Positions 33,855 through 44,214 of a stretch of DNA of 64,000 bases are shown piece after piece (positions within the stretch are counted from its first letter, which is position 1; the number at the start of each line of letters is the position of its first letter). The position numbers were made by a program, and so were the translations under genes. A model generated the notes under the pieces. The model did not search any database. It worked only from the letters and a program-made list of their open reading frames with translations, and was not told where the DNA came from. The DNA comes from Calamus simplicifolius (lineage: Eukaryota; Streptophyta; Magnoliopsida; Arecales; Arecaceae): contig UESW01001880.1 of NCBI GenBank assembly GCA_900491605.1, positions 35,315-99,314 on the forward strand. Reading direction: 5' to 3'.

Positions 33855-35254
33855 TTGGTATCAGAGCCACCTTGATTAATTCAATTAGTGGTCCATAATA
33901 TATTGATTACATGAATGATTATGTTATGCTTTAGCATGATTTGTTTTATTATGTAGAGTTATAAAATTTCTTGTATTAGAACATGCCTCCTGAGCCTCTA
34001 TGCCTGCGGTGTTTTGCATAGACTGGCCCAAGGGACTGATGAGCTATGGCCGGATGTGTTCTAATTAATGAGAAATTTTACTTAAGATGATAATTTTAAA
34101 ATTGCATTGAATATATGCATTGTATGATATTATTGTTATGCATATTAGAAAAAGGATGTGCATGAGACCATCAAAGCCCTCCTAAAAATTATATCTAGTC
34201 GTAGTGTGATAGAATCATAATACAAATCCTTTTAGGGTTTGATTAATCAATTGGTGTCTAGAAAAGTGGTTCTGGAAAGGTAAAGAGATCATGGTTTTTT
34301 AATTGGTTCCGTTGACTAACCTGGCCAATTAAATTGGTGTCTAAGGAAAGCAACGGGAGGACCCTCACCTCTCTCCACTTAACTGGTCAATTCAATTGAT
34401 TTAGACCTTGAATTGGAAATGATATATTGATTATGAACACTACCTAATGCCTTCCTTCATACTAAGATAAATTTATGATAACAACTATAGTAGGTTTATT
34501 GTGCAACACAAGGCCTACTCTAGGGTTAGATATGAATTGTCTTAGTGCATTTAATGCTTTATAGCATGATTAGTGGTGTTGCTTTGTTGTGTAACACAAG
34601 GGCAATATTATTCAATCATGACTATATGAAAATGAAGGGTTTGACTAAACTAAGACATTATAGTTTATTGTGTAACACAAGGCTATAAGTATCTCAGAGG
34701 CAGGTATTATGTTGAGAGTTGCATGGGTTGCAATTGGAAAGGATATTTTCTACCCTTGAACTCATGAATATTTGTTATGTAACACAAGATATTTATGATG
34801 AATTGGGATCTCAACCCCACTAAAGAAACCCTGGTAGGATTTTCTTGCTTACCATAGGTGATGGTTATGGTATTCGTAATAAATAGTGGGAGATACAATT
34901 AGATTGATAAGTCCTTGTCTAGTTGTAGACATCATTATGAGTGGTCTGCTTATGTATTGTTCTTTACTTTTAATGTAGATTAAAATTTTATGGCTTCTAC
35001 TTTATCACTGCGGGGCATTTTAGATGCCAACAAGTTGACTGATCCAAATTATGTGGACTGGTTGAGGAACTTGAGAATTGTCTTAACTCAGGAAAAGGTT
35101 TCCTATATCCTCGACTCTCCTAATCCAGATCCGATCGAAGATGATGCTACAGAGGAGGAATGAGCCACATATAAAAAGTGGCAGAATGATAGTTTGACTA
35201 TTAAGTCTATCATGTTGGCCTCGATGAGCAATGAATTACAGAGGCAACATGAGG
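33855..35254 (+). pseudogene. Second, truncated inner-Copia internal region (PBS, leader, gag start)
   Basis: The PBS TGGTATCAGAGC is at 33856-33867 and the leader matches 26420-27545 almost base for base. The gag ATG is at 34990, with an in-frame TGA at about 35161 where copy 1 has CGA. The match stops after GAGGCAACATGAGG (35254); copy 1 continues into AGCGGGAACC at 27811. The truncated gag frame is joined to outer-element pol, and the ORF from 35194 crosses the junction. Confidence 0.85.
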
Positions 35255-37131
35255 TAGCTATTCCGGACCCCAAAAAGATCAAAATAGGACTTAAAACTGT
35301 TGGTTGTATATTTATCGGTTATGCACATAATAGTAGTGCATATCGCTTTCTTGTGTATAAATCAGATATAACTAATATACAGAAAAATATAATCATAGAA
35401 TCAAGGAATGCAACATTCTTTGAAGATATATTTCCAAGTAAAAGAAAATTAAAGTTCAAATAAAAGAACTTATGATAATACTGCTAGTAGTAGTCATCAG
35501 GAAGAATATCGTAAAGATGAACCCAGACGCAGTAAAAGACCAAGAGTTGCAAAGTCTTTTTGTCCTAATTATGTAACTTATATGTTACAAGATGAACCTC
35601 AGACATTCAAGGAGACAATGTCTAATCTAGAAGCACCCTTTTGGAAAGAAGCTGTTAATAATGAAATTGAGTCCATCGTGCACAGTCATACCTGGGAGTT
35701 GGTAGGCTTACCATCTGTATGAAACCTTTAGGGTGCAAGTGGATTTTTAAGAAAAAGCTAAAGGCTAATGGATCAATTGACAAGTATAAAGATAGATTAA
35801 TGGCTAAGGGCTTCAAACAAAAAGAAGGTATAGACTTCTTTGATACCTATTCACCAGTAAGTAGAATAACATCTAATTGCTTTTGCAGCCATTAACAATC
35901 TTGAAATTCATCAAATGGATGTTAAAACTGCTTTTCTGAATGATGAATTAGATGAAGAAATATACATGGAACAATATAAAGGATTTATTGTTCTAGGACA
36001 AGAAAAGAAGGTGTGTAGACTTGTTAAATCCTTATATAGATTAAAGCAAGCACCTAAGCAATGGCATATAAAATTTGATAATGTAATGTTATCAAATGGA
36101 TTCAAAATAAATGAATGTGACAAATGTATATATGCCAAAACCATGCCTGAAGGGTATGTGATTATCTGCTTATATGTAGATGACCTGTTAATCATTGGCA
36201 GTAATACTGAAATGATTAAACAGACAAAGAAAATGTTGATCAAACATTTTGATATGAAAAATTTGGGTGTTGCAGATGTTATACTAGAGATTCAAATCAC
36301 TAGAACATCTGAAGAAATAATATTATCTCAATCTCATTATATTGAGAAAATATTAAATAAGTATAAAAAGTATGATACTAGCCTCATGAAAACACCTGTA
36401 GATGTTAATCTACATTTGGCTAAGTATACTAGAGAACCATATCTCAATTGGAATACTCACGTATAATTGATAGTTTAATGTATGTCATGAATTGCACTCG
36501 TCCTGACATAGCATATGCTGTCAATAAGTTAAGTAGATTCACAAGTAATCGAGGTCCAAATCATTGGACAGCTTTAATAAGGGTATTAAGATATCTGCGA
36601 TATACCCTAAGTTATGGATTACATTATTCAAGATATTCAACTGTACTAGAAGGATATAGTGATGCAAATTGGATATCTAACATAGAAGATAAAATCCACA
36701 AGTGGATATATATTCACCTTAGGAGGAGGTACTGTGTTATGGAAATCTTCTAAGCAAACATGTATAGCTCGATCCACTATGGAATCTGAGTTTATTGCCT
36801 TAGAAAAGGTGGCTGAAGAAGCAGAATGGCTTCGAAACCTTTTAAAAGATATTCCATGTTGGTCAAAGCCTGTGTCTGCAATATGCATACATTGTGATAG
36901 TCAATCGGCAATATGCAGAGCACAAAATAAGATGTATAATGGTAAGTCTAGACATATACGTCACAGACATAATACCATTAAGCAGTTACTTGAAATTGGT
37001 ATAATTTCTATTGACTATGTTCAGTCAAAGAAAAACCTAGCTGATCCATTAACAAAGGGGTTGCCAAGAGATCAAGTAAACTGTTTATCGAGAGGAATGA
37101 ATTTAAAACCTATAACTGAAAAATCTTCATA
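35255..37131 (+). pseudogene. Outer Copia RT and RNase H
   Basis: It begins in the post-integrase linker (GCIFIGYAHNSSAYRFLVY). RT blocks are LGCKWIFKKKLKANGSIDKYK, QMDVKTAFLNDELDEEIYME, LYRLKQAPKQWH and YVDDLLIIG (about 36174). The connection and RNase H follow: RPDIAYAVNKLSRFTS, TMESEFIALEKVAEEAEWL, HCDSQSAICRAQNK, RHNTIKQLLEIG, ending at TAG 37130. The sequence differs clearly from the inner pol, so this is a different Copia family. Frame breaks occur near 35720, 35870, 36466 and 36700. Gag, protease and integrase are absent. Confidence 0.85.
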
Positions 37132-37749
37132 GTGGATACCCAACCTAGCTGACTGGAGATCCCAAGATTTAGGTTCAAAAGGGACAACTAAATTATGAAG
37201 AGATTTGATAGCACTAAGGATGTCCAATCCTACTCATTCCTATGATAATTGGTGTACCTGCTAAAGGTAATAGGATAAGCATTGCTTTTAATGATTCTTA
37301 TAATATGAACATCATGTGAAGTATAGCAGGATACTCTTAATAAGAATTATCTATGTGAGTGTGAACTGGGCCAATTCTATGAGAATTTTAAGGTTTAATT
37401 ATCTGAAGTACTCATGAGACCAAGAGTTATTCGGGGCCAAAATGAACACAACCATGAGAACCAAAAGAATGCTCGGAAAGAAGTTGTGTGATTGTTATTG
37501 TCTTAGTTTACACTAAACGCTGAAAGGTTCAAGACATCATGTTCACCTTTTAGCAAGTAAACTCGATAACAACTCACTAAGGAAGGTTCAAAGCCACAAG
37601 CTACCTATCCCGATACAACTTCATCCCATTATACTCTCTTTAGTGTGTATGCATATTCATTTGCATTAAAATCCTTTTATGTGGGGGTTTGCCTTTGCTG
37701 ATCTTTGATGATCTTTGATCTAAGTTCAATTTCCATTCATGTGGGGGAT
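37132..37749 (+). other. 3' untranslated region and polypurine tract of the outer Copia
   Basis: No ORF is supported. It ends in GTGGGGGAT just before the 3' LTR. A near-copy, TATGTGGGGGTTTG, occurs about 60 bp upstream (37678) and could be a second polypurine tract. Confidence 0.6.
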
Positions 37750-39134
37750 TATTGGGTAATGGGCCAAAATAGGCCTTGAATACTCTAATGGGCCTTGAAA
37801 GCCCATTAACTCCTTATGTGTGTGAATGAGAAATTGCGGGGATATTTAGTCCCACATCGAAAAAAATCAAGAAAGGAAGTTTCACTTATATGGAAACCAT
37901 TTCCTTGAAGCTTAAGTTTCTTAGGCTCACTACAAGTGGAGAGCTTGATGCGCGTGTGCGAAGGGCGCAATGGGCGCTTTGTAGGCGCACTTTGCACTTT
38001 GCATCATCGCGAGGAGCTTGTGGGGCTTTATTTTTCCTAGATCAGGAGGATCCGACGGTGGAGACTGATCATATCAAGATAAGGGGCTGAGATCAATTGA
38101 TCGTTGATCGATCGGATGAAGGGTTGAGATGAGGTGATCAAATCACAATTGCGATCGCGATCCAACGGTTGACACCTGTCGGTTGACCAGTCAACAGGAT
38201 AGTTGGTTGACCAATCAATAGGACGGTTAAGCTTTAAATTTTTCCTAGATCAGGAGGATCCGATGGTGGAGACTGATCGGATCAAGATAAGGGGCTGAGA
38301 TCAATTGATCATTGATCGATCAAATGAATGGTCAAGATGCGGTGATCAAATCACAATTGCGATCGCAATCCAATGGCTGACACCTATTGGTTGACCAGTC
38401 AATAGGACGATTGGTTGACCAGTCAACAGGACGGTTAGTGATAAGGCACCCTACCGATCGTTAGTTGGTGATAAGGCATCCGTCCGATCATACGGTTGGT
38501 GACAAGGCATCGCTCCGATCAAGCCGTTGTGATAAGTGATCTTGAAACGGTGTATCAAAGACGTGCAACTGCCTATCTGATAACGTGATCATCAGATCAC
38601 GATGATGAAAAGGCATATCAGGATGAGGATAGGCTTATCTGATCGGCTGATCTTTAGATCACAACCATAAAAAGGCTTTTCCGATCGCCTAATCTGAAGA
38701 TCACAATATCTAAAGGGCATATTAAGGGTGATAAGCCCTTAACCCTCACATCCTTCGATCAAAGAATTTAAATTAAATTAAATTCGTAGGGTTGCTTCCA
38801 AGGGGCACCTAAAAACCTATAAATAGGACCCTAAACCCTCTCATTTCATTCATTCCAATTCCATTCCGAATTGAGTTCTTTCTTAGGCATTTGCATACTT
38901 TTCTAAGGGTAGTATAGCAATAGTGCATTAAAAAGAGAGTAGCATTCTTGGTTTGAATTTTTTTGGTGAATTGTAGTGCTGCTTTCATCAAAAAGAGACT
39001 GTTGTATCCTGGGAGACAATTATCATACTGACCGTAAGCACCATTGCGGGATAAAATTGTCTTAAGGACATAGAGTGTAACTCTAGCCTCAGTCTGATAG
39101 ATTAGGTAGCCACCATCTGCCACACCACCCAACA
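37750..39134 (+). repeat. Outer Copia 3' LTR
   Basis: It begins TATTGGGT and ends ACCCAACA. Apart from its second base (TA rather than TG) the start is the reverse complement of the end. A tandem duplication of about 205 bp is visible (CCTAGATCAGGAGGATCCGA at 38036 and again at 38246). Several diverged copies of GGTGATAAGGCATC follow (38435-38540). A clear TATA box (CCTATAAATAGG) lies at 38815-38826. AAGTA follows the end at 39135. Confidence 0.85.
38815..38826 (+). promoter_or_regulatory. LTR TATA box
   Basis: CCTATAAATAGG lies about 310 bp before the LTR end, matching the U3/R boundary expected of a plant Copia LTR. Confidence 0.7.
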
Positions 39135-39139
39135 AAGTA

Positions 39140-39784
39140 CAGAAGCAAAGGAATGGATCTTTGGACTGGATAAGGATGAAGGAATGGATCTTTGGATAAG
39201 GATGAAAAGCAAAATGAATTGAATGAATTAAACACCGGCATTGCTTCGAATTTATAAGGAAGCAAACACCGGTTAAGAGCGATGAATCAATCCAACGGTC
39301 GGTCAAAGGAAAATAAAAAGACTTATCTCGATCCAATTCGATCCACGGTTGAGAGACGTATCAATCAAAATGATTTATCAAGGCGTATCAAACAAAACGA
39401 CTTATCAAGGCGTATCAGTCAAAATAACTTATCAAGAAAATAGATGCGATGAATAGGTTTTCGAAATATGCTTCACCGATTTACATTGAGCTTGGTCTGG
39501 TTTGTGCATGCGTGAGCTTTCTTGCGATCATTCAACCAAGTAAGAAGTAAAATAAGTTTTATTATATATTTTATATAAAATTAAAAAATAATTTTATGAT
39601 AAAAATTTTAATTTTTTTAAATATTAAAATATAAAAATTTTCAACGCAATCAACCGTAGAAATTCACAGACGTAGAAAGGGCAACGTAGTACTCCAAACG
39701 CTTTCTCTGATATCCAGGTGTCTGAGCCCATACGTGGCGATGTCACCACTCCTATCAGAAGCCAAATTCCTCCTCGTCGAGTCG
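39140..39784. other. Short unique-looking spacer
   Basis: A short direct repeat, AAGGAATGGATCTTTGGA, appears at 39148 and 39179. Repeats of the type CGTATCAATCAAAATGACTTATCAAGG lie near 39357-39440. An AT-rich block follows (39545-39640). No gene was seen. Confidence 0.45.
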
Positions 39785-39905
39785 TTCTATTGGCACCCAA
39801 AGATTACTCTCCACACCCACACTTACATAAAATTAAAATACCTAAAATACCCTAAGATGTAATTACTATTCTACCCTTGCTTATTTCTATCTACACCCAC
39901 ATGAT
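39785..39905 (+). repeat. Left terminal inverted repeat (degenerate)
   Basis: It begins TTCTATTGGCACCC and includes CTCCACACCCACACTTAC and CTACACCCACATG. It pairs imperfectly with the inverted sequence at 45000-45163. Confidence 0.5.
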
Positions 39906-40026
39906 AAAACCCCTGATAACCCTGGGAGAGAAGTTTGAAATCCAGCCATCTCCCTTCCTCCTCCCTCTCTCAACGATTGTCTCTGAAATCAGGGTCTAGA
40001 CAAGGTTTAAAGCTCTCATTTCAACA

Positions 40027-40670
40027 ATGGACAAGCAAGTAGTAATCTGGGAAGGCTACGGTTACGATAAGGTACGTTTTTAAAACTTGAATCGTCTTTT
40101 TTTTTTTTTCCCGGAACGCGTTCCGTTCGGCCTACCAGGGCCGAACGGAACAATTGTTCGGCCAGGGCTGGCCGAACATAAACAATATGTTCGGCTTAAC
40201 CTGGCCGAACAGATGCATTCTGTTCGGCTAGGTTATGCCGAACATATTGTTTGTGTTCGGCCAGCCCTGGCCGAACAAAACTATTCCGTTCGGCCAGCTC
40301 TGGCCGAACAAATCTATTCCGTTCGGCCAGCTCTGGCCGAACAAATCTATTCCGTTCGGCCATTCTTAGCTGAACGAAATCATTATGTTCCAAATATAAA
40401 TTTAACATAATATTTTATCCTTGTAGGATGATGCGTCAACCGAATCAAGCAAAATTGGCTCAGATTGTGTTATGGATTACACAATGAATTTACAACTTAC
40501 GAAGTAAGATAATTTTGATTGCAATTGTTGCTGACTTGTTTTAATTGTATACTATACTTGCTAAACTATACTTATTATTGTGTAGATATTCAAGAGTAGA
40601 GAAGAACTGTGTAGTTGGTGTCGGGATTCAACAGTTTCAGAGAAAATATATCGTCCGATGTAATACTTAG
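40027..40670 (+). CDS. Small three-exon gene, 68 aa, unknown function
   Basis: Exon 1 is 40027-40071 (MDKQVVIWEGYGYDK), followed by donor GTACGT. Exon 2 is 40427-40503, after acceptor TTGTAG and before donor GTAAGA. Exon 3 is 40586-40670, after TGTGTAG, ending NCVVGVGIQQFQRKYIVRCNT and TAG. Phases join exactly and the total is 69 codons including the stop. No domain was recognised; it could be the spliced N-terminal remnant of a MULE transposase. Its first intron is filled with GTTCGGCC/GGCCGAAC hairpins, and its 3' flank is one arm of the large palindrome. Splice sites and frame support the model; expression is unproved. Confidence 0.5.
40112..40390. repeat. Array of eight GTTCGGCC-GGCCGAAC hairpins in an intron
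   Basis: Units of about 33-36 bp each contain an inverted repeat such as GTTCGGCCAGCTCTGGCCGA, separated by short A/T-rich spacers. Two adjacent units are identical over about 34 bp; others vary in both arms together, which keeps the pairing. The array lies wholly within intron 1 of the small gene. Confidence 0.9.
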
Positions 40671-40689
40671 CGAGACTGTTGAGTTGTAG

Positions 40690-42055
40690 AGTGCATTGGT
40701 TGTAACAAAGTCAACATTTTGTTTATGTAACATTCAATGCAATTGAAATGAAATGAAAGTTTTGAATATCATTTTTTTTATCTTCTTATGTGTGTAAATT
40801 GTTTGTATACATTTCGATCAATGTCAAACATTCCATCCCGTGCCATCCCGTTCCATTCGTGCCATCCCGTGCCGGGCCGTGCCAATGAAACGCTTGCCGG
40901 ACCAATATTACGCCTGGGCCATCAATTGCTGCCCCGTGTCGATCTGCGCACCAGATGGCCCGGGACCCATATCCTCCTCGACATTCCACTCAACCACAAA
41001 GCCCCGTGCCGGCCCGTGCCGGTGGCGTGCCAAATTTTATTAAAGATTTTGAAATAACTCAATAAATCACTCATTTTAAAATTGGTTGAAAATATAATTT
41101 GAGTACCCTTTTGTCTGCGCACCCGACGGCCCGGGGACCATATCCTCGGACCCATTCCACACAACCAAATAGCCGCGTGCCGAATTAACCTCCGTTCGGT
41201 CTGACAGAGCCGAACAGAGGCAAACTGTTCGGCCCTGTGTGGCCGAACAAATTGCCTCTGTTCGGCCCAGTGTGGCCGAACAGAGGCACTTTGTTCGGCC
41301 ACACAGGGCCGAACACAGGCCTTTACCCTGAATAACCGTGTTCGGCCCTGTGTGGCCGAACAAAGTGCCTCTGTTCGGCCACACTGGGCCGAACAGAGGC
41401 AATTTGTTCGGCCACACAGGGCCGAACAGTTTGCCTCTGTTCGGCTCTGTCAGACCGAACGGAGGTTAATTCGGCATGCGGCTATTTGGTTGTGTGGAAT
41501 GGGTCCGAGGATATGGTCCCCGGGCCGTCGGGTGCACAGGCAAGAGGGTACTCAAATTATATTTTCAACCAATTTTAAAATGAGTGATTTATTGAGTTAT
41601 TTCAAAATCTTTAATAAAATTTGGCACGCCACCGGCACGGGCCGGCACGGCCCGGCACGGGGCTTTGTGGTTGAGTGGAATGTCGAGGAGGATATGGGTC
41701 CCGAGCCATCTGGTGCGCAGATTGACACGGGGTAGCAATTGATGGCCCAGGCGTAATATTGGCCCGGCAAGCGTTTCATTGGCACGGCACGCCTTTGATT
41801 GGCCTTTGATATTTTTCAATAACAAATGTCATTATATTTTAGATATAATCAATGTGATTTGCGCGATAATTGTGCGGTGTTAGCACCAGATGGCCCGGCA
41901 CGTACCGGCACGGGATGGCACGGATGAAACGGAATGGCAAGGGATGAAATGTTTGTAAATAAGACAAAAATTTGGAATTGAAACTTTCATTTCATTTCAT
42001 TTGCTTTGAATGTTACATATAACAAAATATTGACTTTGTAACAAGCAAAAGTAAT
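40690..42055. repeat. Large palindrome (arms about 0.6 kb, 21-nt loop)
   Basis: The arms are centred near 41327, with a loop at 41317-41337. Near-perfect pairing covers about 40840-41316 against 41338-41810. An asymmetric extra segment of about 75 bp on the right (about 41820-41895) comes next. Pairing then resumes to the outer edges, where AATGAAATGAAATGAAAG-type sequence and GTAACAAAGTCAA pair between 40700-40770 and 41980-42045. As a result identical ORFs of about 126 codons appear on opposite strands; I treat them as by-products. The arms occupy the 3' flanks of both convergent genes. Confidence 0.92.
41188..41462. repeat. Hairpin array at the palindrome centre
   Basis: Eight further GTTCGGCC...GGCCGAAC inverted repeats lie symmetrically about the axis. 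Arm sequences such as GTTCGGCCCTGTGTGGCCGA differ from the intron array mainly in the central bases. Confidence 0.9.
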
Positions 42056-42070
42056 ACAAATCCATCCCAA

Positions 42071-44001
42071 TCAATCCCCAGCCCGTCGTCGTCGACGCCT
42101 ATACTGCTGTGTGGGTGCCTGACTAGATCCAGGAACATCAGGTCGTGCATGACTGGGTCCAGGCACATCAGGTGTCGCATGACTAGGTCCAGGCACATCA
42201 GGCTCAACAGTCGAGATGTGCTGACCCTGCAGAACATCAGCCATATGCGACATAACATCGTACATGTAGTCGGTCCCAAATGATGCAATCTCCACCCGAC
42301 CCATATTTAGAGTGTTGGTACAAATGCTGATGGCATCCTCACAGCGCCGCCGGTAAACGTCAAGATCAACATCAACATCTTCAGTTCGTGCACGATCATA
42401 TATGCTGGATCGGCTCTCTGGGGGGTGGACAACCAAGTGCGTGATACGAGAATACCAATCCATATATCCCGGAACACAGTCCGATGGTCGGACAACCGGA
42501 TGGCTCCTACGACGTTGGCTCAGTACGTGATCCTCCCACTCCTCCCATAACTGATCCAAGAAGACATATGCAATACGGTACGATCCTGCTGTCGGTCCTC
42601 TACTGGCTCGCGCAGGGGCTAGTGGCGCGCGAGGGATCGTCTGTATCCGACCAAACTGTCGTAGAACCCTTTCAGGATGATAGGGTTCTACGACATCCAT
42701 ACACTTTAGGCATCCACTGAAGAATGCAATGTCTAGGAACGGACGATCAGCTCGCTGATGACGATGGGGATCCCAAATGACCTGCAACATATAAACAATA
42801 CCCAGCTAGGTCATATATAGCAAATTAAAATAACTTAAATATACAAGCGACACATCATGGTACATACCTGATCGGCCCTCAAAACGTCCAATGACTCACG
42901 AAGAACAACTAAATGGTCCATCGAGGTACGTGATGGAGTGCCAGGATGCCAACGCTGCACGCGGGGCCTCGCATCAGTATAATCAAGGGATGGATGAGGA
43001 GTGAGATCTGGAAAATGCTCATAAATCCAAGCCTGGAGCAGCGTCATGTATCCACTGATCTGTCTAACTGATGATCTGACGGTACAAGAAAGTCTATGAT
43101 CTCAAATCCCTAAATAGAGCAAGATAAGCTATAGGCACCCTCGTTCCACTTTTATCAACAAAGAGTGTGCACCCTATCAAAAATAGCAAATACCCCCGCG
43201 CTGCACACTCTATCCTGTGATGACTATCTCTATCAGATACAGTGTGAAAATGACTCTTCAGCCACTCTAACCTAACAGACTGACCACGTACAGATAAAAC
43301 CTCCTGACGCGCATCTGTATCTGACACACCCAATAGCTCAACAAGGATGTCCTCAGCTTCCCGATCGCTCATCCTCTCACATGACACTGAGGAACCCGTG
43401 ACAGAAATCCCTAAGATGGCGGCTACATCGTCCAATGTAATAGTCATCTCGCCACAGGGTAGATGGAAGGTGTTCGTCTCGGGCTGCCATCTCTCTACAA
43501 AGCCGGAGACAAGAATCTTATCGGTGAACCGATAAGAGGAGTGCACTAGATCTATAAGGCCCGACTGCTCTATGATTGCCCTGAACTTCCTATTTGGTTG
43601 CCTTGATTCCCACCACTGCCATTCAGCTACCTTGGCAGCATGGTTCATGCACTTCAGTGGAGCCCGTTCCTGTAATATAAATGCCATTAATAATATAATT
43701 TATATCACAGCATCGTAATGATACATTAAAGAAAGTAAAATGCAATAGCAATTAAATAATACCTGTTGCCTCCAGATCGAGGCTGCTATATGTGTCCTGA
43801 AACTACTCAGGACAGACTCATCCTCTGGACCTCCTGGACATGGCCCGACAGCTTCACCCTCAACGTCCATAGCGGGCATGTCCTCGTCAACGGCCTCAGC
43901 AGGGGGCGATGGTGCAGCAGGAACCTCGGCCTCAGCATGACCGGCACGACGTCTTCTGGCTGACGCCGTGGGTCTAAATCGCGAGGAACCAGCATCCATA
44001 T
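42071..44001 (-). pseudogene. Plant mobile domain (PMD) protein gene, damaged
   Basis: Exon 1 (44001-43763) begins MDAGSSRFRPTASARRRR after a TTTCAG acceptor, so a 5' UTR intron is likely; a GTAAGT donor at about 44887-44881 suits its upstream exon. Exon 2 (from 43669) has PMD hallmarks: KVAEWQWWESRQPNRKFRAI, FHLPCGEMTITLDDVAAILG, GYLLFLIGCTLFVDKSGTRV and IAYLALFRDL. It then hits a stop near 43094. Homology resumes in another frame with SGYMTLLQAWIYEHFPDL (to 42868), as if some tens of bases were lost. Exon 4 (42781-42071) has FLDIAFFSGCLKCMDVVEPY and PGYMDWYSRITHLVV. It ends in three PDVPGPSHA-type repeats (30 bp each) and an Arg-rich tail. PMD proteins include MAIN/MAIL1 factors and transposon-borne relatives; no enzyme activity is established. 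Confidence 0.72.
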
Positions 44002-44214
44002 CTGAAACTGAGTATCAGCATATACGTCAATCAAAATGCAATTCAAGTAGACAAGTTATATGATGAAACTGAACAAAATATTCAGATTTACATTTATGAA
44101 TTATAAGACTAAATTGATCAAGAATGAGAAGCCAATAAGTGCAATTGCCAAGCCAATAAGTGCAATTACCAAAATTCAGTAGTGTTATGTGCAAGTGGGT
44201 TAATAAATTTACTG

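Larger units (their letters stand above)
21200..35254 (+). mobile_element. Inner Copia family: LTR - internal - LTR - truncated internal
   Basis: Two LTR copies (21200-26406, interrupted, and 31483-33854) begin TGAAAGAGTAGTGCCC and end CCCAACA. Each is followed by the initiator-Met-type primer binding site TGGTATCAGAGC. After the first comes a full internal region with gag and pol; after the second, only about 1.4 kb of leader and gag before an abrupt switch to outer-element sequence at 35255. No target-site duplication joins the two ends, so a simple insertion does not explain the arrangement. Confidence 0.85.
20766..39134 (+). mobile_element. Outer Copia element with nested insertion
   Basis: The 5' boundary (TATTGGGTAATGGGCC at 20766) is repeated at 37750, the start of the 3' LTR. 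That LTR ends ACCCAACA at 39134. The 5-bp sequence AAGTA flanks both outer ends (20761-20765 and 39135-39139), a valid Copia target-site duplication. Only 434 bp of the 5' LTR remains before a second Copia family begins at 21200. The outer element resumes at 35255 in the region between integrase and RT, so its gag, protease and integrase are lost. Confidence 0.85.

Noticed and set aside
38809..39336. 175-codon minus-strand ORF over the outer Copia 3' LTR
   Set aside because: It runs across the LTR end and its target-site duplication, so it cannot be an old gene; no domain is seen.
40922..41735. Identical ~126-codon ORFs on opposite strands (41302-40922 minus, 41352-41735 plus)
   Set aside because: They are mirror images produced by the palindrome and its hairpin repeats. 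They have low-complexity content and no domain or splice context.
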